A stretch of DNA of 64,000 nucleotides from Cryptomeria japonica (lineage: Eukaryota; Streptophyta; Pinopsida; Cupressales; Cupressaceae). The notes under the pieces were generated by a model. The model was not told where the DNA came from and searched no databases. It saw only the letters and a program-made list of their open reading frames with translations. The number at the start of each line of letters is the position of its first letter. The stretch's first letter is position 1. Of the stretch, positions 48,276 to 59,445 are shown one piece after another. The stretch lies in the NCBI RefSeq assembly GCF_030272615.1, contig NC_081415.1:626389740-626453739 (forward strand), written 5' to 3'. Both the position numbers and the translations under genes were made by a program.

Positions 48276-49966
48276 CCATAGAGGGCTCCCTATGTATCAG
48301 TATTGTACCATTTTTGTATGATGATGTAGACACCTGCGGGTGCTTTTGTAGCCATATGATTTTGACATCATTGTATCATGACACTTTATGATTATATATA
48401 TGAGATGATTCATCTTTGCGGGAGCTATATGCATGTGTACCTATATGATGAGATGTTCTTATGTGATGTTTGTTTTATGTTTATGGATGCAAATATGTAT
48501 ATGATGCAATGCAGTATTTTTGCTCTTTTATGTTTTTATGTATATGCATGATGCAAATGTGAATGTATGTAATGCAGATGATTATGATAATGCAAATGTA
48601 AATTGTGCTAATATGTGTTGTGTGCAGGATGTGATACGATTGTGATATCTATATGTATGTATGAAATGCTTATATGTGATAATGCAGGTGCAACTACATG
48701 AAATGTAAATGTTTTTGGCATGTCATTATACTCAGTCATGTGATAGCAGGCTACACGGACTCAAGAAGGACAATGGACGTCAATCAAGAAAAGGGGGATG
48801 GAAGACAGAAGATATGAAAGTGAAAGAGCTTCTTGTGCGTTATCATCATTGAGCTTTATTATGGCAAGTAGGTTATGACAATCGAGACATATGTTCGACC
48901 CAAAAAGTCATTGTACCTGTTTGCATGGAGATAAGACAGTCACAAACAAGGAATGCCCCAGTTCATACTAGACTCACAGTGTCCTCATATCCTTGGACAA
49001 GTCATAGTGTTACTAAGAAACAATCCACAGACAGCAAATACGAATAGGTGACGATATCCTATCCTCGCCTTTCTAGTCAAAGACATCCTGAAGATAGAAT
49101 CTCTAGTCAGAGACATCCCAAAAAAGCTAAAAGACATGTCACCAAAAGATGAAATCAAAAGAAAACCAAGACTCGACACCAAAATCCATTGTAGTCCTCA
49201 AATTTAGTATCTCTTGTCACTTGTAGAAGTCTTATTTGATTGTGATCACAATGTTTACTTTCACAGAAAGGATAAATAGCACTGAACCATAATGTTGTCT
49301 GAGTCTGTTGAAAGATTTGATTTTGTTGAAGCCCATTGTTGCTGCTGTGTCTCATTTGAAACAGACTGAATCCATGAAACTGATACTTTATTGCGGAGAA
49401 GATAAAACTTTATTGCGGATCTGTGATGCAAATGCTGCTTTATTGCGAATTGTGTGCGGATAGACTGAAGGAAGTTGGAAGAAACTATACTCCACGAAAC
49501 ATGTGATGTTCTCAGTTCCACACCCATCACTAGACGTAGGATTTGCCTTAGCCACTGATAGGATCTGATTTATTATGGATGGAAAGGGAGGTGAAAAGGG
49601 AGGTTTATTATGAATGGCTAACCAATCTTGAGTAGATCAATAACAAGCCATGATGGGAATGGGTAAGTTTATTATGAACGAATAGGTTGTGAGTGTGTGC
49701 AAAGTGAAAGGATGAAAGTGAATCCTGAAGGAGGGAGGAGCAATGTCTCTACACATGGTGCTGGTGACCTAGTTTTCACCATGGTACTTGCCCAGGGCAC
49801 CACCGAAGTGGTTTTCACCGTTGGACGAAATGATTTCTCTTTATTTTTTTTCGGTTTTTTCAATGTTTTTTGTGTCACACGGCGCTTGTTTGCCAGGTTT
49901 TCACCAAGTAATGATTTTTTTGTTTTATAATTTTTTTGTATTTTTGAATTAGGATATTCCAAAGAG
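48276..49966 (-). other. 3' spacer of element C
   Basis: No gene on either strand. The half near 48300-48720 is rich in ATATGTATATG and TGATGCAAATG words, like the CATTCAT zones of spacers A and B seen from the other strand. The half near pol holds the conserved small hairpins (49799-49812 and 49885-49897) and an A-rich tract in the gag-pol sense. Confidence 0.55.
49799..49897 (-). other. Post-pol hairpins of element C
   Basis: In the gag-pol sense, first CCTG-GCAAA-CAAG (49885-49897, last pairs lost) and then ACCAC-TTCG-GTGGT (49799-49812). The order relative to element B is reversed, with the GGTGAAAA words kept beside each. The UUCG loop is a classic stable RNA tetraloop. Confidence 0.45.
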
Positions 49967-51223
49967 CTATGTGTAGAACCTGCGAAGGTGCATGCTGTTG
50001 ATAGGATCCTCCAAAGGTTCAGCTTCTGTAGTTGAGAGCTGATATGCCCCAGATCCATATGCTGCTGTAATGATGTAAGGACCAAGCCAATTTGGTTCAA
50101 ACTTGCTCTTCTTCTTTCTGTCTTGCTGATTTTTGGGATTTTCTCTGAGAACCAAATCACCTACCTCAAATGTGCGAGGCTTGACCTTGTGATTGTAGCT
50201 GCGACTCATTCGTTGTTGGTAAGCCTTGAGATTATTAAAAGCAGTTTGTCTTCGTTCATCCAGTAATTCAAGCTCTTGTAAGCGAGAGACCCTATAGGCT
50301 TCATCATTGATGATGTTTTGCAAAGAGACCCGTAAAGAAGGTAGCTCGACCTCAATAGGCAAGATGGCTTCAGCGCCGTAGACAAGTGAATAGGGTGTAG
50401 CTCCTGTAGGTGTGCGGACACTCGTGCGGTAGGCCCAAAGTGCAGGATTAAGTTGGATATGCCAATTACGACCAACATCGTCGACTGTCTTCTTTAGGAT
50501 TTTAAGGATTGTTTTATTAGACGCCTTAGCTTGACCATTACCTTGGGGGTAATATGGTGTGGAGAAACGATGAGAAATATGGAAGCGGTCATAGAGTTCA
50601 TGCACATCCTGATTTTTGAAGGGACGCCCATTATCAGTGATAATGGAAACAGGAATACCGTATCGACAAATGATATAGTTGAGGATGAATGTAGCAATCT
50701 GTTTTCCTATGACTTGTGTGAGAGGCACGACTTCAATCCATTTTGTAAAATACTCTGTGGTAGTGATAATGAATTTATGACCATTGGAAGAAGGAGGGTG
50801 ATTCTTGCCTATGAGATCGAGTCCCCACTGGAAAAAGGGCCAAGGAGACGCAAGTGGTTGAAGTTCTTGTGCTGGTGCATGTATGAGGTAGCCATGAATT
50901 TGGCATTGCTTACATTTCTTGACAAACTGATATGAGTCTTTTTCCATATTGGGCCAGTAATATCTAGTCCTGATGAGTTTCTTGGCCAAGGTAGGACCAC
51001 TAGCATGCGGACCACATATCCCTTCAAGGACTTCACATAACGCAATCTAAGCTTCGTCGCTTTCTAAACATCTAAGAAGAGTGCCATCTAGACCTTGCCG
51101 GTATAGGATATCAGCTAAAATGACATATCGAGAGGATTGGCGAATGAAAGTGCGACGTTGGTTATTTGATAGATCAGGAGGTAGGATATTGTCACGAAGG
51201 TATGTGAAAATGGAGCCATATAA
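49967..51223 (-). pseudogene. Integrase of element C
   Basis: Continues the gag-pol frame after the TAG at 51224, with another TAG at 51047. The zinc finger has GICGPHASG near 51020 and KCKQC near 50905. The core has D in WGLDLIGKN near 50820 and D in IITDNGRPF near 50635, but the catalytic Glu of the D-D-E set is Lys (GQAKASNKT, codon 50525-50527), while A and B keep Glu there. The C-terminal part has RTFEVGDLVLRENP and ends PINSMHLRRFYT with TAG at 49967. There is no chromodomain. The Lys change by itself should abolish integration. Confidence 0.85.
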
Positions 51224-51985
51224 CTAGGATTCGGGACCGACAACACATATCATCTCAGTAGGCATGATCTCATATGAAGGAACCAAAAGGTTATCCACCA
51301 AGAAGTCATAGCGGGTCTCGTTTGGAGGTAGATCGATCAGTGAAGCAATTGCAGCCATGGCATCTGCGGTGTGATTCTGCTCTCTTGGTATCTGCTCAAA
51401 GTCTATCTTTGTGAAGTATTGTTTCAGGTCATCCACCATTTGTTTATAAGGCATTAATTTTTCATCTTTTGTTTGGTAATCATCAGTTGCTTGACAGATG
51501 ACAAGTTGAGAGTCCCCAAAAACACGAAGTTCCTGGATCTTCCATTGAACTGCAATTTGTAATCCTGTTGTTAATGCCTCATATTCCGCAATATTGTTAG
51601 TGCAAGGAAATGATAAGCGGTATGATTTTGGTATAGAATCCCCTTGAAGAGTTATAAAGAGGATGCCAGCTCCTGCCCCATGCTGTGTATATGAGCCATC
51701 GAAGTACAGTTGCCATGGCTTTGCATGTGACATTGTCAAAATATATTCATCTGGAAATTCTGAACTGAGAGGAACGTCATCTATCATGGGAGCGTCTGCT
51801 AATTGATCTGCGATGACTTGTCCTTTTATTGCTTTTCTGTCCACATACTCGATGTCGAATTCACTCAGGATCATTACCCATTTAGCTAGTCGCCTAATAA
51901 GTGTTGCTTTATTGAGAAGGTATTTCAATGGATCGATCCTTGCAACTAACTTAGTCTTATGAGTGAGCATGTAATGTCGCAATTT
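51224..51985 (-). pseudogene. Archaeal-type RNase H of element C
   Basis: Same frame, bounded by stops at 51986 and 51224. The first 150 bases finish the degenerate Gypsy RNase H (LAKWVMILSEFDIEYVDRK). The archaeal-type domain then runs from about 51725 to 51330: LYFDGSYTQHG, EYEALTTGL, GDSQLV and HTADAMA hold the four acidic positions of an active enzyme. A second RNase H of this kind is a known trait of the Tat lineage and should remove the RNA strand of the hybrid. Confidence 0.88.
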
Positions 51986-53578
51986 CTACGAAGCGAAGAC
52001 CACGGTGAGACATGCACGCTCAATTGGTGTGTAGTTTAGCTCATATCCCACCAATGTGCGACTGATATAGTATACTGCTTTTTCTTTGCCCTCAGCAATT
52101 TGTTGTGCTAAGAGTGCCCCCAGTGCTGTTGGAGTAGCTGATATGTATAGTAACAGTGGTTGATCTAGAACTGGTGACATCAGAACTAGCGGATTTAGAA
52201 GATAATCTTTGAGCATCTGGAAAGCCTGTTGATAGTTATCATCCCATTTGAATTTGATGTTTTTATGTAGTAGGTGCTGAAAAGGATTACACTTATCGAC
52301 AAGTTGTGCTATGAATCTTCGGATGGACTGGAGTCTGCCTTGTAAGGATCGAAGTTGACTGATATTTCTTGGTGGTTGCATCTCCAAGATGGCCTTGACT
52401 TTTGCTGGATCAACTTCAATTCCTCTTTTGGATACAATGAATCCTAGGAGCTTCCCGGAGGTTACTCCAAAGACACATTTCTTGGGGTTTAATCTTACTT
52501 TGTATTTTTCCAACCGATCAAAGATGACTGAAAGTATGTCCAAATGTGTATTTCTGTCTATTGATTTGCCCAAGAGGTCATCGACATAATCTTCCACGGT
52601 TATGTGCATGAGATCATGAAAGATAGTAGTCATGGCTCTTTGATATGTAGCACCTGCATTCTTTAGCCCGAAGGGCATGACATTCCAGCAGAAAGTTCCC
52701 CACGGACAAGTGAATGATGTTTTATGTTGATCCTCGGGCGCAATCCTTATCTGATTATAACCAAAGAATCCATCCATTAATGATAACATTTCATGACCTG
52801 CTGTGAGATCAACAATCAAGTCAATATTTGGTAATGGGAAGTCATCCTTTGGACAAACTTTGTTGATGTCTTTGAAATTTGTACATATTCTGATGCTGCG
52901 ATCTGGTTTACTGACAGGCACTAAGTTGGAGATCCATTCAGGATAATCAATTGGGTGTATGAATCCGACGTCCAATAATTTCTCAAGCTCTGCTTTGACC
53001 AATAATGCGACTTGTGAATGCATCTTTCTTAATTTCTGTTTCACTGGTTTTGCCCCCGGTTTAACTGTCAAATGATGCATTACTAAATCTGGATCTAATC
53101 CAGGCATATCAGCGTATGACCATGCAAAGTTGATTTGTCGTTCTTTGAAGAAACTTATGAATTTTGACCTTTCTGACTCCATCAACGATTGAGCCAGGAA
53201 TATGTTGTGTGGAACCTCTTCTGTACCAATGTTTGTTTTGATAGTCTCCTCTACTAACATGGATGACTTTTCCTCATATGATGGTGGGAGAATGTCGAGC
53301 CTTTCATCTTCGGGTGCCTCAGAGAGGTTTTTGCCCTCAGATACGTCCTTTCTTTTTATTTTTTTGGGGTCAGACAGCGCCACAGTGTGGTTTTCGCCAT
53401 AAGACCCTTGGTTTGTTCTTATTTTCACATTTTTGCGACTGGAAGGTCCGACACCCTCACCAAAATATGCCACGCTGTTGAGTTCTATAGTGTATCCTTC
53501 TTTATGGTCCCCAGGAGGAAGATCATCTTGTATGCCCAGATAGTCAATAAAAGCTTCATCATTTTGGAATGTGTCAAA
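51986..53578 (-). pseudogene. Reverse transcriptase and degenerate RNase H of element C
   Basis: The frame is open from the stop at 53579 to that at 51986. RT covers about 53110-52320: FTCPWGTFCWNVMPFG near 52700 and YVDD at 52577-52588. The RNase H that follows (about 52260-51990) reads LYISATPTALG, with no Asp at the first catalytic position, while YTPIERACL is kept. The N-terminal linker has KKIKRKDVSEGKNLSEAPEDE. RT and the connecting parts look intact. Confidence 0.88.
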
Positions 53579-55348
53579 CTATGCAGGTCCTTCATGATCC
53601 CAGTCAATGAGTTGGTGGTGAACAACGGAAAGGCCGTTAATGTCTTCAAAGTTAGCAGGGCTAAGAGTGAAGATGTAGTTATATTCAGGTATGTCAAGGT
53701 AATTATCAAGGTCATCGATGGCACTCTCCTCATCAGTCTCGATCGCAAACGAATCCAAATTATCATCACTAGTAGCGCATTCTGGGACAGGTGTTCTCAT
53801 CCTATGTGATTTCAACCTAGAACCTTGAGGCAAGGACTGTGTGGAATCCTCATGGGTTGTTTCTTGACCAACTCTAAACTTGTTATAAAATTCCTCTTCT
53901 TCTGTGGGTTCATTTGGCTCTCTGAATATCTTGGTGAGCTCGTAGTCACTGGAAGACTTGTCTGAACCCCATTCCCCTTTGTTGGAATCTGTGGAATAGT
54001 AATCCTCTTGTTGAATTCTGGCGGCTTTGATTTGCAAGGCTTCTTCTGTCCTTTGGGTGTGGACCTTGGAAGTTAAGAAACCAAGTCCTTTCGAGTGTTC
54101 CTTTTTGAAACTCAATTTAGGTTGTAAAGGTTCAATGATGCCTTCCTTTCGTAACCCAAGAGGGCTTTTTCCATCATACCCGAATTTTTGTAGAATTTTG
54201 AAGCCTTTGCCATATTTCTCACATGGTAGACTAATGGGGTCTTGTGTGTCATCTTCAATGTCTTTGTAAATTATTTTGTATAAATCTTCCCCTTCTAGTT
54301 CACCCCATCTTTGAAAGGTAGCAGGGTCCCATTTGAGTACCATGATGGATACTTGCTTGTTAGGATGTGGTCTTCCATATTCTTTTGGGGAACTCATGAC
54401 TTGTCGTAAGTACATAGTTTGATTTAAGGTGTATTCCCCCATGCCCTTGTCCTGAAACTTGCCTTTAAGCTCACCTTGTTTTGATGTCAAAGGTTTTAAT
54501 GACTCAGGATCAATGTATGCCGACGAAGGAACAGCCTCACGATTACTAGGAATGATGGTCTCAGTTTTTGATTTCAGGTTATTGCAGTATATGAACGGAT
54601 TAGGATCGCCATTAATTGTTACTTCCACTCCGTTATGAGGAAACTTAATGCATAGGTGATATGTAGATGGGACTGCCCTCATTTCATGAATCCAAGGACG
54701 TCCTAGTAATATGTTATAAGTGAGATCTAAATCCAGGACTTGACAAACCACATCCTTTGTAACTGGCCCAACTCTGAGAGGTAAGGTGACTGTGCCCTTG
54801 GATGAACGCTCTTCATCATCATATGCCTTGATGGTAATTTTGTTTGTATAATTCACAGCTTTTTCAAAATATCCCAATTGTATAATAGTGCTTAATGTGC
54901 AAATGTTTAGACTTGCTCCTCCATCTATCAGGACTCTTTTTATTTGATGTTTGTATATGAAGGCTTCAACGTGTAGCGGTGCTTTATGTGGCTGACTTAT
55001 AGAGGCATCCTCAGCTTCTGTGAATGTAAGGGAGTGTGGAACAGAAAGGTATCCCACCATGGCTTGAAACTGGTCCACGTTCAGATCAGTAGGAATGACA
55101 GTATCTCTCAAGATTTTGTCAAGAATAGCTTTATGAGCGGGGGATATGCTTAATAGCTCAAGGATGGAGATGAGCACGGGTGTCTTCCCTAACTATTCTA
55201 CAAGGTCATACTCAGGTTTGGTTGATGAGGAAGCGGTGTTCTTAGTTGGAGCACCTTGCAAAGTGATTGTACCTTGGCGGGTTGTAACATGACATTCAGA
55301 GGTAGGTTCGGAAGAAGATCCAACACCTTTTAGGACAATCTTGGGTCT
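53579..55348 (-). pseudogene. Protease, G-patch and linker of element C
   Basis: It follows gag in the same frame after a TAG at 55349, with another TAG at 55193 at a codon that is Gln in element B. The protease has VLIDGGASLNICTL with the Asp at 54923-54925 and NILLGRPWIHE near 54700. The G-patch is at about 54220-54075 (YGKGFKILQKFGYDGKSPLG, then GLGF). An acidic linker leads to RT. Protease would process the polyprotein; the G-patch role here is not known. Confidence 0.83.
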
Positions 55349-57490
55349 CTAGGTAGAATTCTGAGACGTTTTGTCCTTGATGATAATGGTAGAGACATAA
55401 TTGTCCATTGAGATGTGATTGATGGTTGAATCATAGTTGTAGGATGCTCTAGTATAGTTGGTTTGGTCATCTGTGGCTTTAGCTTTTCCTTTGTCATGTT
55501 TTGGGAATGGTTCCTTAAACATCTCATGTTCTTGATTAGACGAATGTCCCTCAATCTCAATATCCCCTCTATCAATAAGATCTTGTATGATGTTCTTCAG
55601 TCGATGATAATTTCCTATCTTATGACCCTTGCTCTTATGAAATTCACAATACTCATCATCATTCCACCAATTTGGTTTAACCTTTGGTTCATATGGAGGA
55701 AAATCTGGAACTGTGATTACCTTGTTTGCCACTAGCTTCTTGAAGACTGACTCAAGTGGTTCTCCCAATGGGGTGTACTTCCTTCGTGATCTGGAAGTTG
55801 TTTGAGTATTCACTTGATTGTTTGTAGAACTTGATCTAGAAAAAATGAATTTGGGTCGCACTATGTTGGCATCAACAACACCATCATTGACTGTGTTCTT
55901 GTTTTTATTCCAAAATCTTGGCTTGTCTTTTCCCTTAAAGTCATCTTTGTTTTCCTTGAATATCTTAATGACTCCTTGTTCAATTAGGACCTTCTCTGTT
56001 GCTAAGCCTTTTTCAATGACGTCTTTGAAGGTGGACAAACAAGCTTTCCTTAGATCATAGCCAATGTCTTTGTTAACATTTTGGGTGAACATTTCTACCA
56101 TTTGTTTTTGTGAAATTTCACAAGAGCATCTGCTGGCTAGATTTCTCCATCTTTGTAAAAATGATGCAAAAGACTCTCCCTCTTTTTGCTTAGTATTGCA
56201 CAAAGTAGTGATTGATATGTCTATCTCTATGTTGTAGGAGAAATGTTGAATAAATGCCTCTGCTAGATCACCCCATGACTTAATACCAGGTGGGAGTTGG
56301 GAGAACCATTCCATAGCTTGATCACCTAAGCTTTGTGGGAATAATCTCATCAAATATGTCTCTTCTACTGCTACCTCAATGCAAGCTGTGAAAAACTGTC
56401 TTATGTGTGACTTAGGATCTCCTTTTCCTCTATACTTATCAAATTTAGGCATCATAAAGTGTGTAGGAAAAGGAGGCATTGGAATGCTTTTGTCAAATGG
56501 ATAAGGACATATGTCTCTCATTGTGTATGTTGGCTTTGGTGTATTTATGTCTTCCATTTTCTTTTGTAAGTCCCTGATTTGTTGTTCCAAATTGCTCTTA
56601 GGTGGAGATCGACTTCTTGGACCATACCCCATGTTTGAGACACCAATTGGAGGAGGAGCATGTTGCATATATGGATGATATTGATCATACACATGTTCAT
56701 ATGGAGGAGGTCTATAGTGATGCTGCGTATATGGAACACTTGGTATAGATTCATGTTGAGGAACACCATATCTATTTTGTGCATGTATACCATACTCTAC
56801 AGGCATGTCATGTTCTAATGTGTTGCCCCCAAATTTGACACGAGGTTTCCTTGTGTCCAAATTTTGAGCATGCCTTTGAATATCCAATTGCTTTGATGGT
56901 TGATCCTTAGCATTGGTATGTAATTGAGCATATCTGTCTGCATAAGACTTCCATAATGGTCTGCGAAGGTGAGTATCATATGCTTGACCATGTGTATGTG
57001 GGACCTCTGGTTTTTGAAGGAAAGATGATGGTGATTCACGTACCATATGTGGTCCTCTATTGCCTCCACTATTAGGCCTTCTTTGATCCATGTTGGAGTG
57101 AGGTTGTTGCAAAGGTCGATTTTCCATTATTTGAGACATGTCAAAATCATGAGGTATCTTGGCTCCACTTTGTGCCATCATTTGTAAGAAGTATTGTCTA
57201 TCCCTCATTATTTCCTTAACCAATCGATTGAAATGGGGATTCATAATGGATTCTTCCACATCTGCTGAATGTACGGAAAAGTTGTCCATATTGTCATTGT
57301 GTGTAGCATTGTTGTTTGTAGTGTCCATGTTCTCAACATTTGGAATGTTTCTATAGGCATCCATGTCAGGTAATGTAGTATGATCGGAATTGAAAAAGAT
57401 ATCATTCTCATATTCATAAGAACTCATGTTTGCGGACTCTTGATCCTCTTTAGTTTCTCTCCTAGACTTTTGAAGACAGGTTTCAACCAT
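55349..57490 (-). CDS. gag: gag of element C (713 codons, intact frame)
   Basis: The ATG at 57488-57490 opens 713 codons to a TAG at 55349, which is probably a mutation as the frame continues into protease. The N-terminal third is acidic, then rich in His, Pro, Tyr and Gln (HYRPPPYEHVYDQYHPYMQH near 56690). The core starts at ICPYPFDKS near 56505 and includes VEETYLMRLFPQSLGDQAMEW near 56360, and NTKQKEGESFASFLQRWRN near 56175. The knuckle near 55640 reads CEFHKSKGHKIGNY: the final Cys seen in A is Tyr here. The basic stretch around KDKPRFWNKNKN precedes it. It would assemble particles in the cytoplasm. Confidence 0.88.
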   Translation of the reverse strand: MVETCLQKSRRETKEDQESANMSSYEYENDIFFNSDHTTLPDMDAYRNIPNVENMDTTNNNATHNDNMDNFSVHSADVEESIMNPHFNRLVKEIMRDRQYFLQMMAQSGAKIPHDFDMSQIMENRPLQQPHSNMDQRRPNSGGNRGPHMVRESPSSFLQKPEVPHTHGQAYDTHLRRPLWKSYADRYAQLHTNAKDQPSKQLDIQRHAQNLDTRKPRVKFGGNTLEHDMPVEYGIHAQNRYGVPQHESIPSVPYTQHHYRPPPYEHVYDQYHPYMQHAPPPIGVSNMGYGPRSRSPPKSNLEQQIRDLQKKMEDINTPKPTYTMRDICPYPFDKSIPMPPFPTHFMMPKFDKYRGKGDPKSHIRQFFTACIEVAVEETYLMRLFPQSLGDQAMEWFSQLPPGIKSWGDLAEAFIQHFSYNIEIDISITTLCNTKQKEGESFASFLQRWRNLASRCSCEISQKQMVEMFTQNVNKDIGYDLRKACLSTFKDVIEKGLATEKVLIEQGVIKIFKENKDDFKGKDKPRFWNKNKNTVNDGVVDANIVRPKFIFSRSSSTNNQVNTQTTSRSRRKYTPLGEPLESVFKKLVANKVITVPDFPPYEPKVKPNWWNDDEYCEFHKSKGHKIGNYHRLKNIIQDLIDRGDIEIEGHSSNQEHEMFKEPFPKHDKGKAKATDDQTNYTRASYNYDSTINHISMDNYVSTIIIKDKTSQNST

Positions 57491-57617
57491 GAACTAGGTA
57501 TTGACCAAGATGTGTGAGACTAGATGAAAATGGAAAAAGTATGGAAGACCAAGGATTGGATGGAATGTAAATGAATCTAAGGTTTACTTGCAATGTCCAA
57601 AGTGTAAGACCAAGTAT

Positions 57618-58884
57618 GTATGTGTAGCATCCTAAAATTGCGACACTTGTAATTTCGACTGCATTTGGGTCTTCACGATGGCGATGCAACACGGAACCTG
57701 AATGGAGACCCCGAAACTTGTTCATGACATCAAAAACTGCATTTTTCAGCACCCTGGCTTGATCCTCCTTGCACCCTGCTGTCCCGAGAGGTGGGACCAT
57801 GGTGCCCAGCACCCTAGTCCTTCAGGACTATGGCGCCCAGTGCCCTGGTCCCCCAGGACCATGGCGCCCAGCGCCTTGGTCCTTGGCCCTATTTTGGGCC
57901 CGGTCTCTCTTGGGCATCGGGTCTCTAAGTTTGCAAATTGGAAAATATGGTTGCTATGTTGGCCCAAGGTCGGGAAAATCAGTCTATCAACCCTAATTGA
58001 CAAGTATATAAACTACATTTCCCCTCTCAAAAGGAGGAGGACATATGTAGGAAAAAGGTGGAAGCGATATTCAAACATTCAAACATTCAAGCATTCAAGC
58101 ATTCCTTCAAGCAATTGAGCATTCTAAGTCTCCATTCAAGGCTAAGTGTTGCATTCAAGACAAGGATTCAACCATTGAAGAGGAGATCACTTACAACATA
58201 CAACATACTACATACATTACACCTTCGCATGTAAGAATACAAACATTCTTACAACAAGGTATCAGTACTTGTTTACATTACAAACATTTACATTTACAAC
58301 ATTCTCATTTCTTGGTTAATTCTAAAACCGGGGTTTGACCTAAAGGAAAACCTCTCATCCCTAACCCCCCAATCGTCCTCTCTTTTCTATGTGTAGGTTG
58401 CAGGTACGCGGCTATAATTGAAGATCTGGAATCCTTGTGCAGAGACGAACAGATCCCCCTTCGTTTTGCGGATTTTTCGGAGGACCGTGTGCACGCCGGG
58501 CGCCATCGTCCCGTCAACTTTCGTTCAAATTTGCAGAACAGCACCGTCTCGACATTTTACTGCTAATTCCAGGTTCGCAGCTTCATCCCATATCCCTATC
58601 TTTGTTTATAACCGAATCTTTCCTACTTTACATGAATTCCTAGGTCAATCTTTCTATCTACATTTCTTTACAAAAGAGGGTATCCTTGATGTCTTAACCC
58701 TTGAAACTCATTTAGAATCCAATCTTGCATTGTGTGGGATTGGATCTTGTGGGTTTCAACCCCTCTTTTGAATGTAAAGTCCCCCCTAAGTGAAAACCAT
58801 CAACCCTAGTGACTCTCCCTTCTCTCTCCTTTGAGTTGGGGAGGGGAGAACAACTAGGGTTCGATTTTTCCGCTTTACAGTATG
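57618..58884 (+). mobile_element. Solo LTR with target duplication GTATG in leader C
   Basis: The LTR (57623-58879) begins TGTAGCATCCTAAAATTGCG and ends CCGCTTTACA. GTATG occurs at 57618-57622 and 58880-58884. There is no PBS, interior or second LTR, so it is a solo LTR left by recombination. A TATA box (TATATAAAC) is near 58005, and a triple repeat of CCATGGCGCCCAGCGCC type lies at 57795-57885. It belongs to none of the families A to D. Confidence 0.9.
57795..57885 (+). repeat. Triple 33-bp quasi-palindromic repeat in the solo LTR
   Basis: Three units of GGACCATGGCGCCCAGCGCC followed by CTGGTCC and variants. Each contains GGCGCC and can fold on itself (GGACCA with TGGTCC). It is more GC-rich than anything around it. 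Confidence 0.7.
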
Positions 58885-59247
58885 TAGTAGAGTAGGCGTG
58901 ACTTCCAAAGAGAGCATAGTTTCTCTTGATGAGGTAAGTTGACCTTGACTCTAAGTAAGACCAAATGAGACCCAAAGGTAAGAAACCTTGATGAGAGACC
59001 ACTTAGCAAAGTGTTGTTGTATGTAGTGTGTTGACAATGTATGATGAGGACAAGCAAGTGACCTTTTGACTCAAGTTTAGACAATTGTGAATGTAAAGTG
59101 AGATGTGAAACAATGATGGACTTTGTAAGACCCAAAGACAGGTTGAATGCTAAATGAAACCCTGGAGAAATGACCTAGAAAACTCAAGAATTCTGAAACT
59201 GACTGTGTTTGTTTGCTGGACTATAACAATTTTTCAATTTTGAACAC

Positions 59248-59445
59248 AGACGCGCCTGTATACTTCACAGACGCGGTTTCCTGACACAGACGTGGCTCTG
59301 TTCAACATAGATGCGCTTCTAAGATTTTTTTGCAAAGTGTAATGTTGATTCTGTAAACACAGACGCGTTTCTGCCCTTCACAGACGTGGTTATACAACAC
59401 AGACACTATTATGTCCAACAGAGACGTGTTTCTGTAAAATTTGTG
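59248..59445 (-). repeat. CGCGTCTGTG motif cluster 2 in leader C
   Basis: About eight units; on the plus strand CACAGACGCG, CACAGACGTGG, CATAGATGCG. Most departures are C/T or G/A at CG sites, as expected for decay of methylated DNA. Confidence 0.85.
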
